64,000 nucleotides of DNA. Source: ZC4RG29 sp964521255 (GTDB taxonomy: Bacteria; Bacteroidota; Bacteroidia; Cytophagales; Cyclobacteriaceae). The stretch is taken from NCBI GenBank assembly GCA_964521255.1, contig CAZFRM010000013.1, forward strand, positions 88,105 to 152,104, read 5' to 3'. A model generated the notes under the pieces. The model was given only the letters and a program-made list of their open reading frames with translations, was not told the DNA's origin and searched no databases. The translations under genes and the position numbers were made by a program. The first letter of the stretch is position 1, and each line of letters starts with the position of its first letter. Shown piece by piece: positions 1 to 8,042 of the stretch.

Positions 1-38
1 CCGCGAAGATTAGGGATGAGTTGAGCAAACGCAATTGA
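1..38 (+). CDS. C-terminal end of a truncated gene, probably bifunctional nuclease (DUF151) with UVR motif
   Basis: Frame 3 is open from the window edge and ends in TGA at 36-38, reading AKIRDELSKRN-stop. This peptide looks like the end of a UVR (UvrB/UvrC-type) motif, whose signature is an A-A-x-x-R-D-x-[IL] helix. In Bacteroidota the DUF151 bifunctional nuclease commonly carries a C-terminal UVR motif and often lies just before a nucleoside transporter gene, as here. Only eleven residues are visible, so the assignment rests on the short motif and on the neighbour. Another UVR-ending protein is possible. Confidence 0.4.
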   Translation, partial: AKIRDELSKRN

Positions 39-85
39 GGGGCGGCAGAGTTATCAGTTAATCGTTAATAGTAATTGTTGGTTGC

Positions 86-190
86 ACGACAGATTGCAAA
101 TCATTTTGAAAACTCCATAGCCTCCTCTCTTTTGGAGAGGCTCGAAAAAAAACGTTTTCCAAAATGACTTGAAGTTGAAATCTCTGTCGT
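86..190. repeat. Imperfect inverted-repeat element, ~105 bp
   Basis: The ends ACGACAGA (86-93) and TCTGTCGT (183-190) are perfect complements. Further in, TCATTTTGAAAAC pairs with GTTTTCCAAAATGA with one extra base. The centre holds CCTCTC (124-129) and GAGAGG (135-140) around a 5-base loop. It has no coding potential. It could be a miniature mobile element or a transcribed structured element. Termini and family are inferred, not known. Confidence 0.45.
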
Positions 191-271
191 CTAGCTGTAA
201 TTGCTGAACTGATAATTTCTTATTGCTGAATCGTACATTATCAAATTGTTTTTACCATTCACCAATAACTA

Positions 272-365
272 TTAAGGGCATCTCTAAAAACCTCCGCTGT
301 CCTTCTCCAATCGGAGAAGGGAAGGGATGAGGCCAATAAAAAATAGTTTTTAGAGATGCCCTTAA
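272..365. repeat. Perfect 20-bp inverted repeat with nested hairpin (MITE-like)
   Basis: TTAAGGGCATCTCTAAAAAC (272-291) is the exact reverse complement of bases 346-365, separated by 54 bases. Inside lies a second hairpin, CCTTCTCC (301-308), loop AATC, GGAGAAGG (313-320). The 94-bp unit with perfect terminal repeats and no ORF fits a MITE-like or intergenic repeat unit. The right arm ends 24 bases before the nupC start, so it may also act in the 5' leader. Confidence 0.6.
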
Positions 366-389
366 CTGATAACTTATTAACCAATAACC

Positions 390-1703
390 ATGGATTACCT
401 CCGCGGACTGCTAGGGCTGTTGTTTATTGTTGGAATAGCCTGGCTTCTTTCGGGTAATCGTAAAGCAATTGACTGGCGTCTTGTCGGCGCAGGCATTCTC
501 CTTCAGATAATTTTAGGTTTGATCATTAATAAGCTGCCTTTTGCTCATCAGGGCTTTCATTATTTCAGTGAAAAACTTGTAACGTTTTTAGGTTTTGCAC
601 AAAAGGGTGCAGAGTTTCTTTACGGTGACCTGGCCAAAAACAGCGCCAATGATCCAGGTGTCAAACACAATCTCGGTTTTCTTTTTGCTTTTCAGGCGTT
701 GCCAACCGTCATATTTTTCTCTGCCGTAACCGGGGGCTTGTATTATCTGGGTGTTCTTCAAAAAATCGTTTTTGGTTTTGCATGGATCATGACCAGAACG
801 ATGCGATTGTCCGGAGCAGAAAGTCTTTCTGCTGCAGCAAATATTTTCATGGGACAGACAGAAGCCCCGTTGTTGGTGCGACCTTTTATCGGCAAAATGA
901 CATCTTCAGAATTACATTGCCTCATGACGGGGGGAATGGCAACAATTGCCGGTAGTGTGTTGGGTGCTTACGTTTCTTTTTTGGGTGGTGACAGCATAGA
1001 AGAGAAAGCGATGTTTGCTACCTATCTTTTAAGCGCATCAATTATGAATGCACCGGCTGCCATCGTCTTATCAAAGTTATTTCTACCAGAAACAGAGCCG
1101 GAAAAAATTGACCGAACGCTTAATGTTGGTAAAGATCAGATCGGTGTTAATCTTATAGATGCGCTTGCCACCGGGGCAGCAGATGGATTAAGGCTTGCCT
1201 TGAACATCGGCGCCATGTTGCTGGCATTTATTGCTATCATCTATGCTGTTAATTGGATACTTGTTGACTTCATTGGTGATTTCACGGGATTAAATGAATT
1301 TGTTGTGACCAGCACAAATGGAGCGTTCAATGGTTTCTCGCTTCAATATTTATTGGGACAATTATTCCGTGTCTTCGCTTTTTTTATGGGTGTTGATTGG
1401 AGCGAAACCCTTCAGGTAGGGAGCTTGCTCGGACAAAAAATGGTCATGACTGAATTTGTTGCCTACCTCGACCTGGCCAACATGAAATCGCAGGGTATTT
1501 TAAGTGACAAAGCTATCCTTATCTCCACCTATGCATTGTGTGGATTTGCTAATTTTGGTTCAATTGCTATTCAGATCGGTGGGATCGGTGGAATGGCACC
1601 CACCCGCCAGGGCGATCTCTCGCGGCTTGGATTAAAGGCTATGCTTGCAGCTTCTTTAGCCACTATGATGAGCGGTACAATTGCAGGTGCGCTTTTCAGT
1701 TAG
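390..1703 (+). CDS. nupC: Concentrative nucleoside transporter (CNT/NupC family)
   Basis: Inner-membrane, cation-coupled nucleoside uptake protein of 437 residues, a normal length for bacterial CNT proteins. The chain is hydrophobic throughout, with many membrane segments. Family hallmarks are visible: GQTEAPLLVRPFI from residue 155, the SIMNAPAAIVLSK gate region, GQKMVMTEFVAYL, and the final conserved helix ALCGFANFGSIAIQIGG. N-terminal, gate and C-terminal CNT domains follow in order. The ATG at 390 starts directly after the inverted-repeat element. There is no Shine-Dalgarno sequence, as is usual in this phylum. Nucleoside selectivity and the coupling ion (H+ or Na+) cannot be read from the sequence. 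Confidence 0.93.
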   Translation: MDYLRGLLGLLFIVGIAWLLSGNRKAIDWRLVGAGILLQIILGLIINKLPFAHQGFHYFSEKLVTFLGFAQKGAEFLYGDLAKNSANDPGVKHNLGFLFAFQALPTVIFFSAVTGGLYYLGVLQKIVFGFAWIMTRTMRLSGAESLSAAANIFMGQTEAPLLVRPFIGKMTSSELHCLMTGGMATIAGSVLGAYVSFLGGDSIEEKAMFATYLLSASIMNAPAAIVLSKLFLPETEPEKIDRTLNVGKDQIGVNLIDALATGAADGLRLALNIGAMLLAFIAIIYAVNWILVDFIGDFTGLNEFVVTSTNGAFNGFSLQYLLGQLFRVFAFFMGVDWSETLQVGSLLGQKMVMTEFVAYLDLANMKSQGILSDKAILISTYALCGFANFGSIAIQIGGIGGMAPTRQGDLSRLGLKAMLAASLATMMSGTIAGALFS

Positions 1704-1756
1704 CCGGTGAACCTTGATTTACATCGAAATTGTTTAGTGAGTAAAAATATTCCCAT

Positions 1757-2941
1757 ATGGTCCGCGTACTTCTGTTTCTTTTCCTTTTCGGCCCTCTGAT
1801 TGTTGAGGCGCAAAGAGAATTTCAAAAAAAATATCAAACAATTTTTATTGACACACCCGATGGTGCTGTCATTGAATTACCGGAAGGAAGCTATCATCTG
1901 GATGGAAGCTTGTGGCTTGATGGCAAGAAAAATGTTGTTATCAAGGGAGCTGGAATGGATAAAACAATTTTGAATTTTAAAGATCAGCTTTCAGGCGCTG
2001 AAGGAATTAAAGTGACAAACTCAACAGACATTACCATTCAGGATCTCACTGTTCAGGATACAAAAGGTGATGGATTGAAAACCCAATTGGTAGAAGGTAT
2101 AACATTTAAGAACATCAAAGCAGAATGGACAGGCGGTCCAAAATCAGAGAACGGAAGTTACGCACTTTACCCTGTTCAATGCACCGATGTGCTGATCGAT
2201 AATTGTGTCGCTATTGGTGCAAGCGATGCCGGTATTTATGTTGGTCAGTCAAAAAATATTATTGTAAGAAATTCGAAAGCCTATCATAATGTGGCAGGAA
2301 TTGAAATTGAGAATTCGTTATATGCCGATGTCTACGACAATGAAGCTTACAACAATACAGGTGGTATTTTAATATTTGATCTTCCTGATCTTATTCTCAA
2401 GCAAGGTGGATACATAAGAGTTTTTAAAAATAATGTTCATGATAATAATTTAAAAAACTTTGCACCGAAAGGTAATATAGTAGGCAAGGTTCCATTGGGA
2501 ACTGGCGTGATGATTTTGGCGTCCAGGAATGTGGAAATATTTGATAATAAAATTGTAAACAACATCACGACAGGTACAGCGATCGTAAGTTATTATATCA
2601 CAGAGAATCCCATCAACGATAAAGAATACAATCCTTATCCCGGTAACGTTTTTATTCATGATAATTATTATGAACGTCCGAAAGTACGTGCTACCAGTAA
2701 AGGCAGAATGGGGAAGATGTACAGATTCAAGTTACGTTTCGGCAAAGATGTTCCGCATATTGTATATGATGGAATTGAAGATGATAAAATGAAAAACAGA
2801 AACATCTGCATAAAGAATAACACGAATGTTTCATTTGCCAATCTTGATGCGGCGAACGGTTTTAAAAATAAATCGCGTGATATGAGCTCACATGATTGTG
2901 AAATCCAATCGATTAGTCCTGTTGTATTAAGCGCAAAGTAA
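1757..2941 (+). CDS. Secreted parallel beta-helix repeat protein (partner of diheme cytochrome)
   Basis: 394 residues. An N-terminal signal peptide (about residues 1-18, ending VEAQ) predicts export. The body is a right-handed parallel beta-helix of pectate-lyase type: repeated turns rich in N-x-x-I/V-x-N patterns such as NIIVRNSKAYHNVAGIEIEN and VEIFDNKIVNN. It lies four bases before a diheme cytochrome gene; the pairing of a beta-helix protein with an SO_2930-type cytochrome recurs in other bacteria (TIGR03805/TIGR03806, from memory), which implies a shared pathway. No catalytic residues could be assigned and the substrate is unknown. It is probably periplasmic or cell-surface. Confidence 0.8.
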   Translation: MVRVLLFLFLFGPLIVEAQREFQKKYQTIFIDTPDGAVIELPEGSYHLDGSLWLDGKKNVVIKGAGMDKTILNFKDQLSGAEGIKVTNSTDITIQDLTVQDTKGDGLKTQLVEGITFKNIKAEWTGGPKSENGSYALYPVQCTDVLIDNCVAIGASDAGIYVGQSKNIIVRNSKAYHNVAGIEIENSLYADVYDNEAYNNTGGILIFDLPDLILKQGGYIRVFKNNVHDNNLKNFAPKGNIVGKVPLGTGVMILASRNVEIFDNKIVNNITTGTAIVSYYITENPINDKEYNPYPGNVFIHDNYYERPKVRATSKGRMGKMYRFKLRFGKDVPHIVYDGIEDDKMKNRNICIKNNTNVSFANLDAANGFKNKSRDMSSHDCEIQSISPVVLSAK

Positions 2942-2945
2942 AAGC

Positions 2946-3989
2946 ATGAGAACAGTATGTAGTATACTGGTTTTTATTTCAGTCATGATACTCCTTGTTT
3001 CATGGAGCGCTCAGCCAACAGTTCAGTTTGAATTTAAAGATAAGTTATCTGCTTATGGATTTTTTCAGGGCAGGCTTTCAGATTTAAAACCCGTTGATGG
3101 AGTTATTCCATATGATCTTAATACGGCACTCTTCAGCAATTATGCCGAGAAGCTTCGTTTTGTAAAACTACCTCCCGGAACAAAAGCAGTTTATCATGAT
3201 TCAAGTGTTTTTGATTTTCCGATGGGAACGGTCTTCATAAAGAATTTTTATTATCTAAATGATTTTAGAAAACCTGAAAAGGGCAGAAGAATTCTTGAAA
3301 CACGATTGCTGGTTCACCAGGAGAATGGCTGGACAGCCTATCCTTACGTATGGGATGATGCTCAAATGGAAGCGGCCTATGATCCTGCCGGTGAAACTAA
3401 ATCAATTCAATATGTAAATGCTTCTGGAAAAAAGATTTCAACGCAATATTTAATTCCAAATAAGAATCAATGTAAAGGTTGCCATATTCAAGGTCAGACG
3501 ATGGTGCCTATTGGCCCTGCTGCCAGGCATTTGAATAAAGATTATACATACCCATCAGGAAAAAAGAATCAATTATCATACTGGTATGATTCAAAATTGA
3601 TTGATACTCTTCCTGATAATATTCCTAAACTTCCGGTGTGGGATGATCCATCTACGGGTGATGTTAATGATCGTGCGCGCGCTTATCTTGATATTAATTG
3701 TGGAAATTGTCATAATCGCCTTGGCCCTGCCGGTACGTCCGGGTTGTTTCTTGATATTTATGAAAAAGAAAAAAATCACTTAGGAATAAATAAAGCTCCG
3801 GTTGCAGCGGGTAGGGGGGCAGGTAATTTAAAGTTTGATATTACCCCTGGACAACCTCAGAATTCTATTCTTGTTTTCAGAATGAACACTAATGACCCTT
3901 CCATTGCAATGCCGGAAATAGGTCGTGAGCAGATACACAAAGAAGGTGTTAAACTTATTGAAGAATGGATTCGTAAAATGCCACATTGA
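2946..3989 (+). CDS. SO_2930-family diheme c-type cytochrome
   Basis: 347 residues with an N-terminal hydrophobic signal segment (about 1-22). Two c-type haem motifs are seen: CKGCH at 176-180 and CGNCH at 252-256. The second is followed by NRLGPAGTSGLFLD, matching the C-terminal haem domain of this family. It should be a periplasmic electron-transfer protein. The start lies 4 bases after the beta-helix gene, so the two are surely co-transcribed. The conserved pairing suggests it accepts electrons from oxidation of a substrate bound by the beta-helix protein; this is inference. Confidence 0.83.
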   Translation: MRTVCSILVFISVMILLVSWSAQPTVQFEFKDKLSAYGFFQGRLSDLKPVDGVIPYDLNTALFSNYAEKLRFVKLPPGTKAVYHDSSVFDFPMGTVFIKNFYYLNDFRKPEKGRRILETRLLVHQENGWTAYPYVWDDAQMEAAYDPAGETKSIQYVNASGKKISTQYLIPNKNQCKGCHIQGQTMVPIGPAARHLNKDYTYPSGKKNQLSYWYDSKLIDTLPDNIPKLPVWDDPSTGDVNDRARAYLDINCGNCHNRLGPAGTSGLFLDIYEKEKNHLGINKAPVAAGRGAGNLKFDITPGQPQNSILVFRMNTNDPSIAMPEIGREQIHKEGVKLIEEWIRKMPH

Positions 3990-3991
3990 AT

Positions 3992-4675
3992 ATGTTGACC
4001 TCGCATCAAAAATTGGTACTTCAATATATCTCACAATATGTTACCGAGCATAAAAGAAATTTTATTGAGAAAGTATTGGCGCAACGTACCCGTTATTTAA
4101 CCGTTGTTCTTGAAGATATTTATCAATCACAAAATGCCAGCGCTGTTATTCGTACCTGTGAATGCATGGGCATCCAGGATGTACACATCGTTGAAAACAG
4201 CAACAAATATTCAGCTAACAGGAATGTACTGAAAGGAGCGGATAAATGGATAACCCTGCACCGCTACCGCGATAAGACAAAGAACCAAACTCAAATTTGC
4301 TTTCAGGAACTAAGAAACAAGGGATATAGAATTATTGCAGCCGATCCTGCTGAGTCTAATCGCTCTGTGCATGAGATGGATTTATCTCAGCCCGTGGCTA
4401 TTATTATGGGTAATGAATTACATGGACTCTCCCCCTACACCTGTCAGCACTGTGATGAAAGGGTAACAATACCCATGTATGGCTTTACCGGAAGCCTCAA
4501 TATCTCTGTAAGCGCCGCTTTATGCATTCAATCGGTTATAAGGAGAATCCACAATACGGATATTCCTGTAGGGCTCAGCATTGAAGAGAAAGAGGCGCTA
4601 CGCTACGATTGGTATAAGAAAATTGTGAGACGGTCATCGATAATTGAACGCGAGTTTCTGCGGACAATTGCCTAA
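3992..4675 (+). CDS. trmH: tRNA (guanosine-2'-O-)-methyltransferase, SpoU/TrmH family
   Basis: Transfers a methyl group from SAM to a ribose 2'-OH of tRNA, probably G18. All three SPOUT-knot motifs are present: NASAVIRTCECMG (motif 1), IIMGNELHGLS (motif 2) and IPMYGFTGSLNISVSAAL (motif 3), the last carrying the conserved N-x-S used for SAM binding. The ATG at 3992 gives 227 residues and lies 2 bases after the cytochrome stop; a TTG at 3986 in the same frame would add two residues and overlap the stop, which is less likely. Length and motifs match TrmH better than the longer RlmB type. Confidence 0.88.
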   Translation: MLTSHQKLVLQYISQYVTEHKRNFIEKVLAQRTRYLTVVLEDIYQSQNASAVIRTCECMGIQDVHIVENSNKYSANRNVLKGADKWITLHRYRDKTKNQTQICFQELRNKGYRIIAADPAESNRSVHEMDLSQPVAIIMGNELHGLSPYTCQHCDERVTIPMYGFTGSLNISVSAALCIQSVIRRIHNTDIPVGLSIEEKEALRYDWYKKIVRRSSIIEREFLRTIA

Positions 4676-4680
4676 CTTTG
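4673..4680 (+). promoter_or_regulatory. Bacteroidota -7 box TAACTTTG before sanA
   Basis: TAACTTTG matches the Bacteroidota sigma-A consensus TAnnTTTG exactly. It overlaps the trmH stop codon. No clear TTTG lies at the expected -33 distance. Transcription would begin near 4687, which favours ATG 4705 as the sanA start. Confidence 0.5.
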
Positions 4681-4704
4681 CAGGTAATGTTTATAGGTGC
4701 TGCC

Positions 4705-5349
4705 ATGAGAAAAGTATGGAAAGTTCTCTTCTATCTTCTCTTGTTCTTTTTTATTGTTCTTCTTTCCATCAATATCTGGATAGTAAAAAGTACTGATCAA
4801 AATGTTTTTTCTGATAGCGAGAATCTTCCTGATAACCGTGTTGCATTAGTACTGGGAACAAGTCACCGGACTATGAAAGGGGAACCAAATCCTTTCTTTG
4901 AAAAACGAATGGAGACCGCTGCCCACCTTTACGAGCAAGGTAAGGTTGTTCATTTTATTTTAAGCGGAGACAATCTCACACAGTATTACAATGAACCGCG
5001 GGCTATGAAAAGTGCGCTTATGAAAAGAGGAGTTCCTGAAGACGCAATTACATTAGATAGAGCCGGGTTGCGAACGTTGGATTCAATTGTAAGAAGCAAA
5101 GCCATTTTCGGGCAGGAAAAAATTACCATCATAACACAACCTTTTCACTGTTACAGGGCTCTGTTTATAAGTGACTTTTACAATATTGATGCTGTAGCTA
5201 TGGAAGCCGCAGAACCGGATTTTGAAGAAACTCCATTGGTGCGAATACGTGAATACTTTGCAAGAGCCAAGGCCGTGCTCGATTTGTACGTTTTGCGTAC
5301 ACCACCCCGGTTTTTAGGGCAAAAAGAAGATATAATTATCAAAAACTAA
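4705..5349 (+). CDS. sanA: SanA-like envelope protein (DUF218/YdcF family)
   Basis: 214 residues with one N-terminal membrane anchor (about 6-28), the rest periplasmic. The DUF218 core matches SanA closely: LVLGTSH, then NPFFEKRMETAAHLYEQGKV, LSGDN, YYNEPRAM, RTLDSIVRSK and TQPFHCYRALF. SanA affects envelope barrier function and vancomycin sensitivity in enteric bacteria; its chemistry is not established. The frame extends upstream to a TTG at 4678 and an ATG at 4687, but ATG 4705 gives a classic positively charged start before the anchor and fits the promoter box at 4673. Confidence 0.85.
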   Translation: MRKVWKVLFYLLLFFFIVLLSINIWIVKSTDQNVFSDSENLPDNRVALVLGTSHRTMKGEPNPFFEKRMETAAHLYEQGKVVHFILSGDNLTQYYNEPRAMKSALMKRGVPEDAITLDRAGLRTLDSIVRSKAIFGQEKITIITQPFHCYRALFISDFYNIDAVAMEAAEPDFEETPLVRIREYFARAKAVLDLYVLRTPPRFLGQKEDIIIKN

Positions 5350-5404
5350 TGCAAACGGGCTACCTTCTGGCTTAAGTTTAATCCTTGAATTTATTTGATT
5401 ATTT

Positions 5405-7966
5405 TTGAATCGTAATTTGAGTTTTGTGCGCAACGATATTTGGACCGGGATCAGCCACTTTTTTTTACCCCTTGCTATTTTTTTCCTGCTATCAACAGAA
5501 CAAGTTCTTTCACAGGAAACTGTTGTGCGAGGGAAAGTAACCGATGTGAATTCTGGTGACCCGATTCCTTTTGTTAATGTTGTTTTTCTCGGCACCAACA
5601 TTGGTACAACTACCAACTTTGACGGGCAATACGAGATAAAGACACAAACACCAACCGACACTTTGGTGGTCAGCTATATTGGCTATAAACCGCGTAAAAA
5701 GTTTGTGCAACGTGGGCAGGTTCAGGTTTTAAATTTTCAGTTGCAGGAAGATGTAACCAAACTTCAGGAATTTGTTTTTGAATCTGGTGAAAATCCTGCT
5801 TATGAAGTCTTGCGCGGGGTTGTAAAAAATAAGAAGGAGAATGATAAGCGTAAGCTGTTAGCCTACGAGTATGATACCTATACCAAGATTGAGATTGATG
5901 TTGATAACATTTCGGAGAAGTTCAGGGAAAGAAAATTAATTAAGAAAATCACACAGGTACTGGACAGTGTTGAAAGAATTGCCGGAGAGGATGGTAAGCC
6001 CATTCTTCCGATGTTCATATCAGAAAGTGTATCGAAACTTTATTATCGTGATAAGCCAAGCTTAAAGACAGAAAATATTTTAAAGTCGAAAATCAATGGT
6101 GTTGGTATTGAAGATGGATCATTAGTGACGCAATTCATCGGTTCGTCTTTCCAGGAATATAACTTTTATCAGAACTGGCTTAACATTGTGAGTAAGGATT
6201 TTGTATCACCCATCGCAGATGGTTGGCGGATTTATTATGAATACGACCTTACTGATAGTCTCTACCTTGGTGATCATTTTTGCTACCGCCTCGATTTCTT
6301 TCCGAAAAGTCCGCAGGACCTGGCTTTCACAGGAACCATGTGGATAACAAAAAATGAATATGCCCTTAAACAAATAGACGTAACGGTAGGTAAAGAAGCC
6401 AATCTGAATTTTGTTGAAAAGATTAAGATTCAGCAAGAACTTGAACCAATTGAAGGTGGCGCCTGGCTTCCGGTAAAAAACAGAGTTCTCATTGATATTA
6501 GTGAGATCAATAATAAGACGGCTGGTTTGCTTGCGAAATTTTACACATCCAATAAAAATTTTGTTGTCAACAAGCCATACGAATCCTCATTCTATGAGAG
6601 ACAAATTAATGTAGCGGAAGATGCCCGCATAGAGGAAGATGAAAGCTATTGGGATAATTTACGTCATGAGCCATTATCAGAGACAGAGAAGAATGTGTAT
6701 AAGATGATTGATACACTTCAGAATATTCCTGTTGTGAAAACATATACAGAGCTTATCAAGATTGTTGTTAATGGGTATTATGAAACGGGTAAATTCTATT
6801 TAGGTCCTTACGTTTCAATATTTGCCTTAAATAACATAGAAGGAATACGATTGCAGGCTGGCTTTAAAACCAATATTAAGTTTAGTAACAAATGGATTTT
6901 TGGCGGTAATGTCGGTTATGGATTTAAAGATGAGAAAATCAAATACTCGGCGTTTGCCCAACGAATCCTTTCACGCGAGCGCTGGACGACGGCTACCTTT
7001 CAGATAAAAAGCGACATAGGCAGGGTAGGACTTGACGACGAAGACAATATTAATAACTTTCTGTTTTTTGCTGCCCAACGCTTCGGTAATTTCCGAAGAG
7101 GATATTATTTTGATGAGTCACGTTTTGATTTCAAACGAGAACTTTTCAAAGGATTTACACAACGGATCGCATTCAAGTACAATACATTTACGCCGCTTTT
7201 TAACTTTGGATATTATCCGCCCAATGACTTAAATTCCGCTCCACTTGAAACGTATCAAACAGCAGAAGCCATAATCGAATCACGTTATGCACGAGATGAA
7301 TTATTTATTCAAAATGATAATAGCAGGGTTAGTCTCGGAACCACCAAATGGCCCATTATAACAGCACGTTATACAAAAGGAATAAGCGGTATACTGGGAA
7401 GCGATTTTGATTACGATAAATTCAGACTTTCCGTCTACAAGCGCATCCGGTTTGGTCCGCTCGGTACAGGATACATGACGGTAACCGGTGAGTATATTTT
7501 TGATGCTTTACCCTATACGTTGCTATCCCTGCACATCGGTAATCAAACTCCCATCTATGCTACTTTCTCTTACAACCTTATGAATTTTGGTGAGTTTGTC
7601 AGCGATCGCTTTGTCTCTCTTCAATACCAACATAAGTTTGAAGGATTTTTACTTAATCGAATTCCACTTATGAAAAAGTTAAAGTGGAGATTGGTAGGAA
7701 CAGCCAATGTTCTTTATGGCGGATTAAGCCAGGCAAACCGTGCACTTATTTCTGAAACCACACCGAATGACGAGGAAGCCCTTCAGGTAGGTTATCTTAA
7801 TTCAGGAAAACCTTACGTTGAGTTAGGTTACGGAATTGAAAATATTTTTAAGTTTTTCAGAATAGATTTTGTTCATCGCCTGTCGTACCTGACGCCAGGA
7901 GAATCTTCCCCTGACGAAAACATTCGAAAATTCGCCGTATTATTCAGCTTCCAGTTTAACTTGTAA
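5405..7966 (+). CDS. Outer-membrane protein with carboxypeptidase-regulatory-like domain and DUF5686
   Basis: Up to 853 residues. A signal peptide (about residues 15-37, ending LSQ) precedes a CarboxypepD_reg-like beta-sandwich (GKVTDVNSGDPIPFVNVVF through FDGQYEIKT, about 40-110). The remainder is the DUF5686 region, with alternating strands toward the end and a terminal aromatic residue (FSFQFNL) typical of an outer-membrane barrel. The family is widespread in Bacteroidota; its role is unknown. The start is uncertain: no ATG is available, TGA 5396-5398 closes the frame upstream, and TTG 5405, TTG 5417 or GTG 5426 could all serve. Confidence 0.82.
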   Translation: MNRNLSFVRNDIWTGISHFFLPLAIFFLLSTEQVLSQETVVRGKVTDVNSGDPIPFVNVVFLGTNIGTTTNFDGQYEIKTQTPTDTLVVSYIGYKPRKKFVQRGQVQVLNFQLQEDVTKLQEFVFESGENPAYEVLRGVVKNKKENDKRKLLAYEYDTYTKIEIDVDNISEKFRERKLIKKITQVLDSVERIAGEDGKPILPMFISESVSKLYYRDKPSLKTENILKSKINGVGIEDGSLVTQFIGSSFQEYNFYQNWLNIVSKDFVSPIADGWRIYYEYDLTDSLYLGDHFCYRLDFFPKSPQDLAFTGTMWITKNEYALKQIDVTVGKEANLNFVEKIKIQQELEPIEGGAWLPVKNRVLIDISEINNKTAGLLAKFYTSNKNFVVNKPYESSFYERQINVAEDARIEEDESYWDNLRHEPLSETEKNVYKMIDTLQNIPVVKTYTELIKIVVNGYYETGKFYLGPYVSIFALNNIEGIRLQAGFKTNIKFSNKWIFGGNVGYGFKDEKIKYSAFAQRILSRERWTTATFQIKSDIGRVGLDDEDNINNFLFFAAQRFGNFRRGYYFDESRFDFKRELFKGFTQRIAFKYNTFTPLFNFGYYPPNDLNSAPLETYQTAEAIIESRYARDELFIQNDNSRVSLGTTKWPIITARYTKGISGILGSDFDYDKFRLSVYKRIRFGPLGTGYMTVTGEYIFDALPYTLLSLHIGNQTPIYATFSYNLMNFGEFVSDRFVSLQYQHKFEGFLLNRIPLMKKLKWRLVGTANVLYGGLSQANRALISETTPNDEEALQVGYLNSGKPYVELGYGIENIFKFFRIDFVHRLSYLTPGESSPDENIRKFAVLFSFQFNL

Positions 7967-8042
7967 TTCCTTCAATACCTATACTAAAAATTGCATATTT
8001 GTGCCCGCAAATTTGTTTTAGTATACCTGATCAGTTAATCAA

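Larger units (their letters stand above)
39..389. other. Intergenic region with two inverted-repeat elements
   Basis: About 350 bases without a credible gene. The stretch is AT-rich and holds two separate inverted-repeat structures (86-190 and 272-365), each with a small GC-richer hairpin inside. No TAnnTTTG promoter box was found before the transporter gene, so its promoter is not evident. Confidence 0.6.
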
